DNA of 34,527 nucleotides from a virus: positions 1 to 34,527 of the IMG/VR virus record IMGVR_UViG_3300033183_000245, one strand, 5' to 3'. The notes under the pieces were generated by a model. That model was given only the letters and a program-made list of their open reading frames with translations, did no database searches and was not told where the DNA came from. The translations under genes and the position numbers were made by a program. Shown here piece by piece: positions 14,680-22,681 of this stretch (positions within the stretch are counted from its first letter, which is position 1; the number at the start of each line of letters is the position of its first letter).

Positions 14680-14890
14680 CCAACAAAAAACAGGGAGCCT
14701 CACCCTCGTACAATGCTAGGGAGCAATTGTGTTAAGTTGTACGGCTTCAAACGAAAAATGGATCAGTGTGCCGATGCGTGAGCTGACACGGTGGAGTGAT
14801 CAACCCACGCAAAGGCAAATATAGGACGGCTTTCGCCGCACCATACAAGTCTCAACGACTTAAATTTCAAAACATTTAGAGGAACATAAT
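14680..14890 (+). other. Gene-free stretch rich in inverted repeats before the protease gene
   Basis: No credible ORF. AGGGTGAGG near 14647 can pair with CCTCACCCT at 14698-14706. GTACAA (14708-14713) pairs with TTGTAC (14737-14742), competing with the hairpin CAATGCT/AGCAATTG (14711-14729). GATCA/TGATC brackets 14761 to about 14790, and CGGC-TTTC-GCCG is a small hairpin near 14827-14838. It may be the leader of the protease-capsid mRNA or a small RNA; I cannot assign a class. The end (AGAGGAAC) is the ribosome site of the protease gene. Confidence 0.4.
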
Positions 14891-15475
14891 ATGGACAACC
14901 GAGAAAGTCGGCAGTCTGCATCTTTTGAGGTGCGGGCTATTGATGATGCGACGGTCGCCGTCGAAGGTTATGCGGCTGTCTTTAATCAGGAAACAGTCAT
15001 AGGCGGACAGTGGCGAGAGCAGATTGCACAGGGTGCTTTCCGCAATGCTATTGGTCGTGATGATGTTGTATTTCTTGTAAACCATGATGGGTTGCCCTTG
15101 GCGCGTAGTCGTAGCGGAACCCTTGAGTTGTCGGAAGACGATCATGGCTTGCACATTCGTGCGTTGCTTGATCCCACCGATCCAGATGTCCGAGCCATCG
15201 TCCCAAAAATGAAACGGGGCGACTTGGATAAGATGAGTTTTGCGTTCGTGCCGACCCGCCAATCTTGGGATGATGAGGATGATATGCCTCGTCGTACTAT
15301 AGAGGAAGCGGAGCTACACGACGTATCTATCGTTACGACCCCAGCGTACAGCGGCACCGAGATCGGGCTGCGCAGCTTGGAGCGGCATCGCAAAGCACAG
15401 AAGAAGAGCCAAGCAGCCCGCAGAATGCGGATGAAGGCTCGCCAATCCCTAAATCGCAAAGGAGAAGTCTCATGA
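14891..15475 (+). CDS. Prohead maturation protease, HK97 gp4 family (S78)
   Basis: 194 aa. VAVEGYAAVFNQETVIGG is the typical start of the fold; VVFLVNHDGLPLARS contains the catalytic His; LDKMSFAFVPTRQSW contains the catalytic Ser; ELHDVSIVTTPAYSGTEIGLRS completes the core. The basic tail (KAQKKSQAARRMRMKARQ) is common. It cleaves the N-terminal delta domain of the capsid protein during prohead maturation. AGAGGAAC precedes the ATG. It overlaps the capsid start as ATGA. Confidence 0.92.
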   Translation: MDNRESRQSASFEVRAIDDATVAVEGYAAVFNQETVIGGQWREQIAQGAFRNAIGRDDVVFLVNHDGLPLARSRSGTLELSEDDHGLHIRALLDPTDPDVRAIVPKMKRGDLDKMSFAFVPTRQSWDDEDDMPRRTIEEAELHDVSIVTTPAYSGTEIGLRSLERHRKAQKKSQAARRMRMKARQSLNRKGEVS

Positions 15476-16713
15476 CAGAGATGAAAACAATGCGTGAAGA
15501 GATGGCTGCTATTGCCACCGAAGCACGCGCTAAACTTGCCGAAGTTACAGATGAAACACCTGAAGATCGTGCAGCAGAGATTGAACGTGAATTTGACGCC
15601 ATGATGGCGGATCACGACAAGCTAGCTGCACGTGTCGAGCGTGAAGATCGCGTTGCTCAGGCGTTCAAAAAGCTAGAAGCAACCGACACCGCACAAATCC
15701 CAGAAGCCGAAGGTCGCACAGCACCTGCAGTCGACAACGGTTTGACCATGGATTACCGCGCAGCATTCGCTGAAATGATTGCAAATGGTGGTGATGCGTA
15801 TGTTGAGCCAGAGGTTCGCAACGTTTTAAAAGAATATCGCGTTCAAGTGGGTTCTACTAACTCTGCTGGCGGCTATACCGTCCCAACTGAGCTAGCGACG
15901 TTCATTGTCGAAAGCATGAAAGCGTTTGGGCCAATGTATACAAGCCCATTGTTTACAAGCATCGAAACAGCAGCGGGCAACCCGTTCAACATTCCAACGC
16001 TTGACGACACCAGTGTAACTGCTGAAGCGCATACTGAGGGTACTCAGCCAACCGACGACGGCGGCAAAGACGCGACCTTTGGTCAGAAAACACTAAGCAG
16101 CTTTGCATTCGACACTGAATGGGTTCGCTGGTCAGCGGAATTGAACGCAGACAGTGTCTTCAACATGGAAAGCCTACTAGGCCGCTTGCTTGGTGAACGT
16201 ATGGGCCGCATCGCAAACGCGAAGCTAACCACAGGTTCTGGTTCATCTGATGTCGAAGGTATCGTCACAAACTCAGCGGCTGGCGTAACTGCTGCCTCTG
16301 CAACTGCCGTGACTGCCGATGAAATCATCGACTTGGTGCATTCCGTTGATCCTGCTTATCGCCAATCACCAAATGCTGCGATCATGATGAACGACAGCAC
16401 ACTAAAGGCGATCCGTAAGTTGAAGGATGGCAATGGCAACTACTTATGGCAAATGGGCGACTTCCAAATTGGAACGCCGCAAAACATTCTGGGCTATCCA
16501 GTTGTTGTGAACCAAGACATGGACAGCATTGCGACTGGCAAGAAAACAATCTTGTTTGGTGACATGTCTCGCTTTTATGTTCGCAAGGTTGGCCAGCCGA
16601 GCATTTACGTTGCACGTGAACGCTTCGCGCCTGACTTTGGTATTCTTGGCTACATTCGGTTGGATGGCTGCTTGTCCGATACAGCGGCTGTGAAGCACCT
16701 AGTACAGGCGTAA
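15472..16713 (+). CDS. Major capsid protein, HK97 fold
   Basis: 413 aa. Residues 1 to about 110 are a charged helical delta domain (EMAAIATEARAKLAEVTDETPEDRAAEIEREF) acting as built-in scaffold and normally removed by the protease encoded just upstream. The rest has the HK97 pattern: YRVQVGSTNSAGGYTVPTELATFIVESM, a FGQKTLSSFAFDTEWVRWSAELNADS segment, and PNAAIMMNDSTLKAIRKLKDGNGNYLW with the final FGDMSRFYVRKVG. It assembles the icosahedral shell. Coupled to the protease by ATGA and followed by a strong hairpin. Confidence 0.93.
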   Translation: MTEMKTMREEMAAIATEARAKLAEVTDETPEDRAAEIEREFDAMMADHDKLAARVEREDRVAQAFKKLEATDTAQIPEAEGRTAPAVDNGLTMDYRAAFAEMIANGGDAYVEPEVRNVLKEYRVQVGSTNSAGGYTVPTELATFIVESMKAFGPMYTSPLFTSIETAAGNPFNIPTLDDTSVTAEAHTEGTQPTDDGGKDATFGQKTLSSFAFDTEWVRWSAELNADSVFNMESLLGRLLGERMGRIANAKLTTGSGSSDVEGIVTNSAAGVTAASATAVTADEIIDLVHSVDPAYRQSPNAAIMMNDSTLKAIRKLKDGNGNYLWQMGDFQIGTPQNILGYPVVVNQDMDSIATGKKTILFGDMSRFYVRKVGQPSIYVARERFAPDFGILGYIRLDGCLSDTAAVKHLVQA

Positions 16714-16719
16714 TAAAAA

Positions 16720-16755
16720 TGGGTGCTGCGCTTCTAGACATTAGTGCAGCACCCA
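16720..16755 (+). terminator. Strong hairpin after the capsid gene, no T-run
   Basis: TGGGTGCTGC (16720-16729) pairs perfectly with GCAGCACCCA (16746-16755), 6 bp after the capsid stop. No T-run follows, so it may stabilise the capsid mRNA 3' end or weaken transcription into the two leftward genes rather than terminate fully. Confidence 0.5.
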
Positions 16756-16843
16756 CTGGGTTACATAGTCAGGGACGACTACCGTCTAAGTTTGTCGAAA
16801 ATGTTATTTTCAGTCAACGTTAGCTTAGGGGGTAACATTGCAG

Positions 16844-17065
16844 TTAATGATCAAAAGCAGCCGTGCAGATGTAATTCGGGCCAGTTGTGTTGTCTTCATC
16901 TAAATAAACTTCTCCAAAAAGCACTGTAGCGTATTTCTGCGATTTAAGGAGTTTAGCACCTGTAATACACTCCTCTATCGTAGAGAAGCGTCCAACTTGT
17001 TCATAGTGTATTTCTTCGCCCTCAAGATTGCTAAAATATGCAAGCAGAATGAAAATTATGTCCAT
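16844..17065 (-). CDS. Small two-cysteine-pattern protein, probably membrane-anchored or exported
   Basis: 73 aa with an excellent ribosome site (AAGGAGAT) before the ATG at 17065. The N-terminus MDIIFILLAYFSN is short and hydrophobic. FSTIEEC (Cys33) and YIC (Cys67) fit the shared F-[SK]-x2-[EQ]-[EDH]-C ... [FY]-x-C pattern also found at 9794-10108 and 17134-17415. The two cysteines could form a disulfide if it reaches the periplasm. It lies in an antiparallel pair between the capsid gene and the head-tail genes. No known family. Confidence 0.6.
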   Translation of the reverse strand: MDIIFILLAYFSNLEGEEIHYEQVGRFSTIEECITGAKLLKSQKYATVLFGEVYLDEDNTTGPNYICTAAFDH

Positions 17066-17133
17066 TTTGTATCTCCTTGATTAAACTCGTACTTAGCTAC
17101 GTTTCACTTCATAAAGCTAATGCTTAGGAGTTT

Positions 17134-17415
17134 TTAGCGTGAAACAACACGACCAGTGCAAAAAAATGTCAAATGGTCGCCTTCTTCGCTAGTTTGTCGA
17201 ATTGCAAATTTCCCTTGTCGTTCGATAAGTTCGCTACGCCATCCGACCTCTTGCGCCAAAAACCAGACACCGCTTTTTTGCCGCTCTAACAAAGTCTGCT
17301 CGCAATGCTGCTCTGATTTAAAAACATTAACTTCATCATTTGGTTGATAAATTCTTGCGGCGACCACGTCACCGTTAAAGGCTTCAACCATTAGTAAAAC
17401 AAATTCAACGACCAT
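17134..17415 (-). CDS. Small two-cysteine-pattern protein, relative of its neighbour
   Basis: 93 aa, AGAGAG before the ATG at 17415. It starts MVVEFVLLMVEAFNG, then FKSEQHC (Cys38) and FFC (Cys86). The layout equals that of the 16844-17065 protein with a longer middle, so the two are likely diverged copies. It ends 42 bp before the rightward head gene. The region 17066-17133 between the pair holds the downstream gene's ribosome site and nothing else that I can support. Confidence 0.6.
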   Translation of the reverse strand: MVVEFVLLMVEAFNGDVVAARIYQPNDEVNVFKSEQHCEQTLLERQKSGVWFLAQEVGWRSELIERQGKFAIRQTSEEGDHLTFFCTGRVVSR

Positions 17416-17457
17416 AAAAACTCTCTAGCACCTTGGTATTATAAACAGGAGCCTAAC

Positions 17458-17649
17458 ATGAAACTTAAATTACTCCAGTCTATGGCTGGCATCGATTTTA
17501 GTCACAACGTAGGTGACGTGATTGAAGTCAACGATGCGGAAGCTGTAAAGCGTTATGTCGAACGTGGCATCGCGGAAATCGTGAAGACTACGAAAAAAGA
17601 AACTGCGGCCAAGAAAACAGCTGCAAAAGAGACAGCCACGAAAGACTAA
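17458..17649 (+). CDS. Small head protein following the capsid gene
   Basis: 63 aa, AGGAG before the ATG. KLLQSMAGIDFSHNVGDVIEVNDAEAVKRYVERGIAEIV is a compact conserved domain found in small proteins between the capsid and connector genes of HK97-like phages, with the pattern SMAG-x-D-[FY]-S and D-x-x-E-A. The tail from residue 44 is Lys/Ala/Thr repeats (KKETAAKKTAAKET), likely disordered and basic. A role in head completion is presumed from position only. Confidence 0.65.
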   Translation: MKLKLLQSMAGIDFSHNVGDVIEVNDAEAVKRYVERGIAEIVKTTKKETAAKKTAAKETATKD

Positions 17650-17652
17650 TCA

Positions 17653-18255
17653 ATGCCGACCTTGTCGCTACAGCACCGTGTTGAGCGCGTGACCGCACCT
17701 ACGTCTGAGCCTGTTTCAGTCGCAGATGCCAAGCGTCACCTGCGCGTGGAACATTCAGATGATGATCTGCTGATCAAACGATTGATCGAAACAGCAGTGG
17801 CTTATGTCGATGTTCGTGGTGCGTTAGGGAAGGCGATGATCACACAGACGTGGGCCGAATGGTTTGCGCCCAATCCGTCTGACGTTGTGCTGTCGCTTGG
17901 CCCAGTTCAGTCCGTAAGTAGCATTAGTTACTACGATACGGACAATGCCTTGCAGACAGCGACGTTAGATAACTACTACGTTCTAGGGCCGTCGACGCGT
18001 ACAGTAATTAAGCCCAAGACTGGTTACAGCTGGCCAATAACATTTACACGTGATGATGCGATTAAGGTTCAATACGTTATTGGCTACGGTGATACGTTTC
18101 GCGATGTACCCAGTACAGTGCGTCACGCGATCATGATGCTTGTTTCTCACTATTACGAAAACCGTGAAAACGAATTGATCGGCACAATTAGCAAAACCAT
18201 ACCATTCGGGTTTGAAGCGTTGATCGATAGCGAACGGGCGTCGTTCTATGGCTAG
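17653..18255 (+). CDS. Head-tail connector protein (phiE125 gp8 / HK97 gp6-like)
   Basis: 200 aa. VSVADAKRHLRVEHSDDDLLIKRLIETAVAYVDVRGALGKAMITQTWAEWF is the helical core of the gp6-like DNA-packaging/connector family (phiE125 gp8 type), and the second half (SSISYYDTDNALQTA, YVIGYGDTFRDVPSTVRHAIMMLVSHYYENRE) matches the long form of that family. It forms the ring under the portal that retains DNA and receives the tail. It overlaps the next gene by 8 bp. Confidence 0.85.
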   Translation: MPTLSLQHRVERVTAPTSEPVSVADAKRHLRVEHSDDDLLIKRLIETAVAYVDVRGALGKAMITQTWAEWFAPNPSDVVLSLGPVQSVSSISYYDTDNALQTATLDNYYVLGPSTRTVIKPKTGYSWPITFTRDDAIKVQYVIGYGDTFRDVPSTVRHAIMMLVSHYYENRENELIGTISKTIPFGFEALIDSERASFYG

Positions 18256-18586
18256 GGCAGGCTTGTTCCGCGAACGCGTTACGTTTCAGCGGATGGCATC
18301 AACGACTGATGATTACGGCAACGTCACTGCTGCGTCGTGGTCAAACATTGTAAGCCGCAACGCTGAGCTGACCGAGCGTACAGGGTTTCAGAATGACGAA
18401 CAGGGTGCGCTGCAAGATGTGGCTATTGCCCGAATGAAAGTACGCTCCGACACGCAAATTAAAGCTGTTACCATAGCGGATCGCGTATCTGCGCGTAATA
18501 CGCTCTGGGCCATCAAATCAATTTCAACCGCAACACCAAAAGGCGATATTCTTGAGTTTGTCCTTGAAAAGGGCGTTGCAACATGA
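18248..18586 (+). CDS. Head closure / head-tail joining protein (SPP1 gp16 type)
   Basis: 112 aa. The short beta-barrel pattern GLFRERVTFQRMASTTDDYGNVTAASW, followed by VAIARMKVRSD and ISARNTLWAIKSIS-like strands, is that of the head-tail joining family. It sits between connector and gp10-like genes as expected and forms the stopper ring. It ends in an ATGA overlap with the next gene. Confidence 0.82.
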   Translation: MARAGLFRERVTFQRMASTTDDYGNVTAASWSNIVSRNAELTERTGFQNDEQGALQDVAIARMKVRSDTQIKAVTIADRVSARNTLWAIKSISTATPKGDILEFVLEKGVAT

Positions 18587-19014
18587 AGGTGGACAGTAAG
18601 GGCGTCTCACGCGCTTTCAAGGAACTGCCTCGGAAACAACGCGCTTACATTTTTAAGGCCATCCGTAAATCGGTAAACGAAGGCGTGAGGCTAGCAAAAA
18701 CGCTTGCGCCCAAAGACACGGGCGATCTTGCGCAGGGTATTCACGCAAAATACGAGATCGAACCTAACGCTCTTGTCGGATCAGTAGAGGCTGCGCCGTC
18801 AGATGCTAAAAGTCAGATTAAAGCGTTGGCCGTCGAGTTTGGTCGCCAATACACACGCAGAAGACGTCAGCCAAAGCGCACTGGCAAGAAGTACACGGGC
18901 AAAACCACGCCCAATCCATTCATCCGTCGGACGCAATCAATCATTGGCCCAAAGCATACGGGCCGCATCAAACGCGCGATGAATAAAGCGGCCAAAGAGG
19001 TGGGACTGAAATGA
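18583..19014 (+). CDS. HK97 gp10-like tail completion protein
   Basis: 143 aa. Begins with KGVSRAFKELPRKQRAYIFKAIRKSVNEGVRLAKTLAPKDTGDLAQGI, containing the typical AP-x-DTG-x-L signature of gp10-like neck proteins, and is strongly basic throughout. It acts at the head-tail interface. ATGA overlaps connect it to both neighbours. Confidence 0.85.
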   Translation: MKVDSKGVSRAFKELPRKQRAYIFKAIRKSVNEGVRLAKTLAPKDTGDLAQGIHAKYEIEPNALVGSVEAAPSDAKSQIKALAVEFGRQYTRRRRQPKRTGKKYTGKTTPNPFIRRTQSIIGPKHTGRIKRAMNKAAKEVGLK

Positions 19015-19421
19015 ACGGTTTTGCTTTGGAACTGCAGAAGGGTGTTCGCGCCAGACTGGCTGCTTTGAGTAGCATCACGGATTTGGTATCGACGCGCATC
19101 TATGACGAGCCGCCAACCTCTGTCACGTATCCATTTATTCGCTTTGGAAACATTACGCCCAGCGCGGACGATACGGATGGCAGCACAGGCGCAGATGTCA
19201 GCTTTGAAATAGAAGCATTCAGCCAAGCCACGGGCAGGGTCGAAGCCACGCAGATCGCAGAGGCTATACGTGCTGCCCTGCATCGCTCTGAAGGCAGCGT
19301 CAGTCTTACGGGGTTTCACCTCATTGAGCTGCGTTGCGAGAATTACGTTGTCACAAGGAACAGCGACGAACGGGGCCATCGCGCCAGCGTCATCCTGACA
19401 GCAAATCTAGAAACCGCCTAA
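19011..19421 (+). CDS. Tail terminator protein (DUF3168 / gp17-like)
   Basis: 136 aa. LQKGVRARLAALSSITDLVSTRIYDEPPTSVTYPFIRFGN is the standard N-terminal half of DUF3168 tail terminators, and FEIEAFSQATGRVEATQIAEAIRAALH is the conserved middle strand and helix. It caps the tail tube and stops its growth. Overlaps the previous gene by 4 bp. Confidence 0.85.
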   Translation: MNGFALELQKGVRARLAALSSITDLVSTRIYDEPPTSVTYPFIRFGNITPSADDTDGSTGADVSFEIEAFSQATGRVEATQIAEAIRAALHRSEGSVSLTGFHLIELRCENYVVTRNSDERGHRASVILTANLETA

Positions 19422-19439
19422 CGTCGAAAGGAAACGGAA

Positions 19440-19865
19440 ATGGCTAAACAACTTGGACGCGCGTTCCTTCTCAAAATTGGGGACGGCTCAGGCAGCGAAG
19501 TATTTTCTGCATTGGCAGGAATTAACTCTAAAACGCTGACAATTAACAACAGCGCGATTGATGTCACAACGCCTGATGCGTCATCACCTAGCGGTGCTTT
19601 GTGGTCAGCATCTTTAAATGGCTTGAAGCAGGTCGCTTTGTCTGGTGACGGTGTATTTTTGGACGAGACAGCAGAAGCGCGGTTGAACACCGTGGCTATG
19701 CAAGCTGATCCCGTTGCAAACTTCGAGATCGTTGTCCCTGACTTTGGCACCTATGCTGGTGAGTTCCGTGTTACATCGCTTGAATTTGGCGGTGAGACAG
19801 AGGGCGGTGTTACGTTTTCAACAAGCCTTGAAAGCAACGGTGCTGTAACCTTTACCGCATCATAA
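19440..19865 (+). CDS. Major tail tube protein (TP901-1 / GTA type)
   Basis: 141 aa with GAAAGGAAA before the ATG. KQLGRAFLLKIGDGSGSEVFSALAGINSKTLTINNSAIDVTT opens the TP901-1-like tube fold, and ATYAGEFRVTSLEFGGETEGGVTFSTSLESNGAVTFT-type strands close it. It stacks as hexamers around the tape measure protein. Its stop overlaps the next start as TAATG. Confidence 0.87.
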   Translation: MAKQLGRAFLLKIGDGSGSEVFSALAGINSKTLTINNSAIDVTTPDASSPSGALWSASLNGLKQVALSGDGVFLDETAEARLNTVAMQADPVANFEIVVPDFGTYAGEFRVTSLEFGGETEGGVTFSTSLESNGAVTFTAS

Positions 19866-20281
19866 TGGCCATATCTGCAGTTGCTCCCAGAGGCGGCATT
19901 GTCGAGGAAATCGACGGCGTCAGCTACACAATTCTGTTACGGTGTCGTGAAATAGAAAGATACGAGGACATCCACAGAGGTATATTTGATGTTTGGGAAG
20001 GGTTCTTTGGTCGAGGTCAAAAGCCTTCGTCATCTGAAGTTAGAGACATTGTGGCTCTTGGCCTCGTTGGCGGCGGCAAGACAGACGCGGAAGCTGACCG
20101 CATTCTTGAAAACGCAACTCCTGCAGACTTATTCAAATTCTATCAGATCGCTCAAGCGGCTCTGGGCGTAGCGTTTATGCCTGACGCCTTTGACGAGGCT
20201 GAACTCAAAAAAAAAGACATGACACTGGACGACGAAGCAGTGGTCTTAATGTCCGAAAAATCATCGCAAATGGCATCGTAA
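19865..20281 (+). CDS. Tail assembly chaperone, short form (GTA gp10-like, Phage_TAC_11)
   Basis: 138 aa. GGIVEEIDGVSYTILLRCREIERYEDIHRGIFDVWEGFFGRGQ followed by a VRDIVALGLVGGG segment matches the GTA-type tail assembly chaperone, which loads onto the tape measure protein during tail assembly. Near the end the codons CTC AAA AAA AAA GAC make a 9-A run at 20207-20215, and the -1 frame is open from there to 20433. The short form is the zero-frame product. Confidence 0.8.
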   Translation: MAISAVAPRGGIVEEIDGVSYTILLRCREIERYEDIHRGIFDVWEGFFGRGQKPSSSEVRDIVALGLVGGGKTDAEADRILENATPADLFKFYQIAQAALGVAFMPDAFDEAELKKKDMTLDDEAVVLMSEKSSQMAS

Positions 20282-20433
20282 CGGGACTAAAACCTGAAGA
20301 GATCAGGAATATGATCCCGCGCGATGTCTTTCTTGTGTTTGAGGGGTGGCAGAAAGCGCACAGCCCGAGCAAAGCAGGCGCGAAAGCACCAACAATAGAT
20401 GAAGCCCGTGAACTGGCGGAGAGGTACGCGTAA
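19865..20433 (+). CDS. Tail assembly chaperone, -1 frameshift extended form
   Basis: After slippage at the A run (20207-20215) the ribosome would read RHDTGRRSSGLNVRKI and so on to GLKPEEIRNMIPRDVFLVFEGWQ and an end ELAERYA, stopping at TAA 20431-20433, which overlaps the tape measure ATG. The G/GT arrangement produced by programmed -1 frameshifting upstream of the tape measure gene is conserved in siphoviruses (lambda gpG-gpGT). The segment after the zero-frame stop resembles the small GTA gp10.1-like protein. An independent start at 20311 cannot be excluded. Coordinates span both frames. Confidence 0.7.
20207..20215 (+). promoter_or_regulatory. Slippery A9 run for -1 ribosomal frameshifting
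   Basis: Nine A residues containing the A-AAA-AAA heptamer in the chaperone reading frame. The -1 frame has no stop between this site and the tape measure gene. I did not identify a clear stimulatory pseudoknot downstream. Confidence 0.65.
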
Positions 20434-22082
20434 TGGCGATCACAGCGCAGGAACTCAACGTCATACTTTCGGCGCGGGACAAGCAGTTTACGAAAGCGAT
20501 GGAACGTGCGCAGCGTCGTGTTGAGAAGTTTTCAGCAAAGTCGCAGAAAGATTTAAGCCGCACAACTAAAGCAGTGAATGCGTTGTCTGTAGCAGCGAAT
20601 AGAATTGGGCCAGCCTTTGCGTTTACAGCTGTTACAGCGGGGCTTTCCAACATGCTGCAGCAGGCTGCCAAAACCGCATTTGAAATTGAAAAGCTGGCTA
20701 ATCTTTCTGGTGTTGGTACTGAGCGGTTTCAGGAACTGGCATATGCCTCTAAATCGGTAGGTGTCGAACAGGACAAACTTGCCGATATTTTAAAAGATAC
20801 AAACGACAAGTTTGGCGATTACTTCGCAACAGGTGCTGGGCCACTTGCTGACTTTTTTGAAAACATTGCGCCAAAGGTAGGCGTTACGGCTAAGGCATTC
20901 CAAGGGTTGTCGTCGGATCAGGCATTGGGGCTGTACGTTAAGACGCTGCAGGATGCGGGCGTAAACCAGCAGGAACTAACTTTCTACATGGAAGCCTTGG
21001 CGTCTGACGCCACTTTGCTGGCTCCATTGCTCACAAACAACGCGCAAGCCTTAAACAGTATGGCGACAGAGGCGCGAAATTTAGGTGCTGTGATTGAAGA
21101 TGATGTGATTTCAGCGACGGCAAATATGCAGACGCGCTTTGACCAAGCAATGACCGCGATGCAGACTAAATTCAAAAAGTTTGCGATGGGTGTCGTTGTC
21201 GGTTTCGATGTCATCTTTCAGATTTCTGAAGAAGAACAAGCATTTCGTCTCGAAAAGGAGATCAAGAAAATAGAGGACCAGTTGGGTCGTGTATCTAATA
21301 GCATACGGCGTCGTACACTGGAGCCAAAAGGAGATTTAGTCAAAAACCAAGAGGCGATTGACAGTCTGGTCCAACAGCAGTTGAGACTGCAAAACACGTT
21401 GAACGAATTGCGTGGAGCTTATGACCTAATTTTGCAAGGCATCATAGACCGAAACGAGCTAGACGAAACACTAGACAGCTTGCTGACTGGTGGCAATACA
21501 GGCAGCGGAACTTCCAGCGCGGATAATATTGCAGCGGTAAACAAGCAGCTGAAGATTATGGGTCCATTGCTGGATGATCTAGATAGCATCGCCAATACTT
21601 TGGAAAACTCACTGGAAAATGTATTTATGTCGGCCATCGATGGCGCAGACAGCTTCAAAGATACGGTTCGCCAAACAGCCGCTGCTGTGGTTCGTGAGCT
21701 GTACCGTGTATTGGTCGTGCAACGGCTTGTGAATGCAGCTATGGGATTGTTCGGCGTATCTCCTGCTCCAGTACCTAGTGTGGGCGGTAACGCTGCTGGC
21801 GGTGCCGTATATGCGGGTCAGCCTACAGTCGTCGGCGAACATGGTCGTGAGCTGTTTGTTCCATCCTCTGCTGGTCGTATCTTGTCGGTACCCCAAGCTA
21901 AGGCTGCAATGGGTGGTGGCGAAAGCATTGTGGTTAACCAAACCATCAATGTTTCAACTGGTGTTCAGCAAACAGTGCGCAACGAAATCAAAACACTTAT
22001 GCCGCAGATTGCTGAAAGCGCGAAAAGTGCGGTGGCAGATGCGAAGCGAAGAGGCGGGTCATATGGAAGGGCATTTGCGTAA
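20433..22082 (+). CDS. Tail tape measure protein
   Basis: 549 aa. The N-terminus SAR-DKQFTKAMERAQRRVEKFSAKSQKDLSRTT is coiled; hydrophobic segments lie near residues 55-75 (IGPAFAFTAVTAGLSNML) and 250-265; a coiled segment EKEIKKIEDQLGRVSN follows; the end has AGGAVYAGQPTVVGEHGRELFVPSSAGRI, the usual closing motif of tape measure proteins. It sets tail length and is ejected on infection. By the usual ratio of about 0.15 nm per residue, a short siphovirus tail of roughly 80 nm is expected. Overlaps both neighbours by TAATG. Confidence 0.88.
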   Translation: MAITAQELNVILSARDKQFTKAMERAQRRVEKFSAKSQKDLSRTTKAVNALSVAANRIGPAFAFTAVTAGLSNMLQQAAKTAFEIEKLANLSGVGTERFQELAYASKSVGVEQDKLADILKDTNDKFGDYFATGAGPLADFFENIAPKVGVTAKAFQGLSSDQALGLYVKTLQDAGVNQQELTFYMEALASDATLLAPLLTNNAQALNSMATEARNLGAVIEDDVISATANMQTRFDQAMTAMQTKFKKFAMGVVVGFDVIFQISEEEQAFRLEKEIKKIEDQLGRVSNSIRRRTLEPKGDLVKNQEAIDSLVQQQLRLQNTLNELRGAYDLILQGIIDRNELDETLDSLLTGGNTGSGTSSADNIAAVNKQLKIMGPLLDDLDSIANTLENSLENVFMSAIDGADSFKDTVRQTAAAVVRELYRVLVVQRLVNAAMGLFGVSPAPVPSVGGNAAGGAVYAGQPTVVGEHGRELFVPSSAGRILSVPQAKAAMGGGESIVVNQTINVSTGVQQTVRNEIKTLMPQIAESAKSAVADAKRRGGSYGRAFA

Positions 22083-22681
22083 TGGCTATTTCATATCCGC
22101 TAAGTTTACCTAATCAGACATCGATCCGCTCAATCGACATCACCGCCGTAAACGCGGTCGCATACTCACGATCACCGTTCACCTTTGCTGGTCAGGCACA
22201 AACCTACGCAGGGCAAATGTGGCAGGCAGATATATCGCTTAAGCCCATGCGCCGTGCGGATGCGGAAGAGTGGGTGGCTTGGTTGCTATCGCTACGCGGG
22301 CAGCACGGCACATTCCTACTAAGCGATCCCGTCTCAAACAGTATTCGCGGGACTGCAACAGCGGCTACGATCTCTGGTTCCGCTGGCGATCAGACAGTCA
22401 CGGCGACGGTTGCAAGTGGTGACACATTATTGGCGGGTGACTTCATCCAGCTAGGCACGGGGTCAGACGCTACGCTTCATAAGGTTTTAGAGGATCATAC
22501 TGGCACAGGGTCAGGGGCTAATCTCGAAATATGGCCAGCCTTGCGCAAGGATCGCTCTAGCGTATCGGCTGATCTGACAAGTGCCGCTGGACTGTTCCGC
22601 TTGGCATCCAATGAAACCACTTATTCTGTTAGCCAGCTGGCGGTTTATGGGATCAGCTTTGGAGCGATGGAAGCAGTATGA
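22082..22681 (+). CDS. Distal tail-like protein
   Basis: 199 aa. The segment MWQADISLKPMRRADAEEWVAWLLSLRGQHGTFLLSDPVSNSIRGTA contains the pattern MRRADAE-W and GTF-LL-DP seen in proteins directly after the tape measure gene in many roseophages and related siphoviruses, where they form the distal tail ring. A central GDQTVTATVASGDTLLAGDFIQLGTG stretch is a beta-rich insertion. No enzymatic motif. Assignment is by position and motif memory. Confidence 0.65.
   Translation: MAISYPLSLPNQTSIRSIDITAVNAVAYSRSPFTFAGQAQTYAGQMWQADISLKPMRRADAEEWVAWLLSLRGQHGTFLLSDPVSNSIRGTATAATISGSAGDQTVTATVASGDTLLAGDFIQLGTGSDATLHKVLEDHTGTGSGANLEIWPALRKDRSSVSADLTSAAGLFRLASNETTYSVSQLAVYGISFGAMEAV

Noticed and set aside
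21609-22113. ORFs in other frames within the tape measure gene
   Set aside because: They follow from its codon composition and lack starts with ribosome sites.
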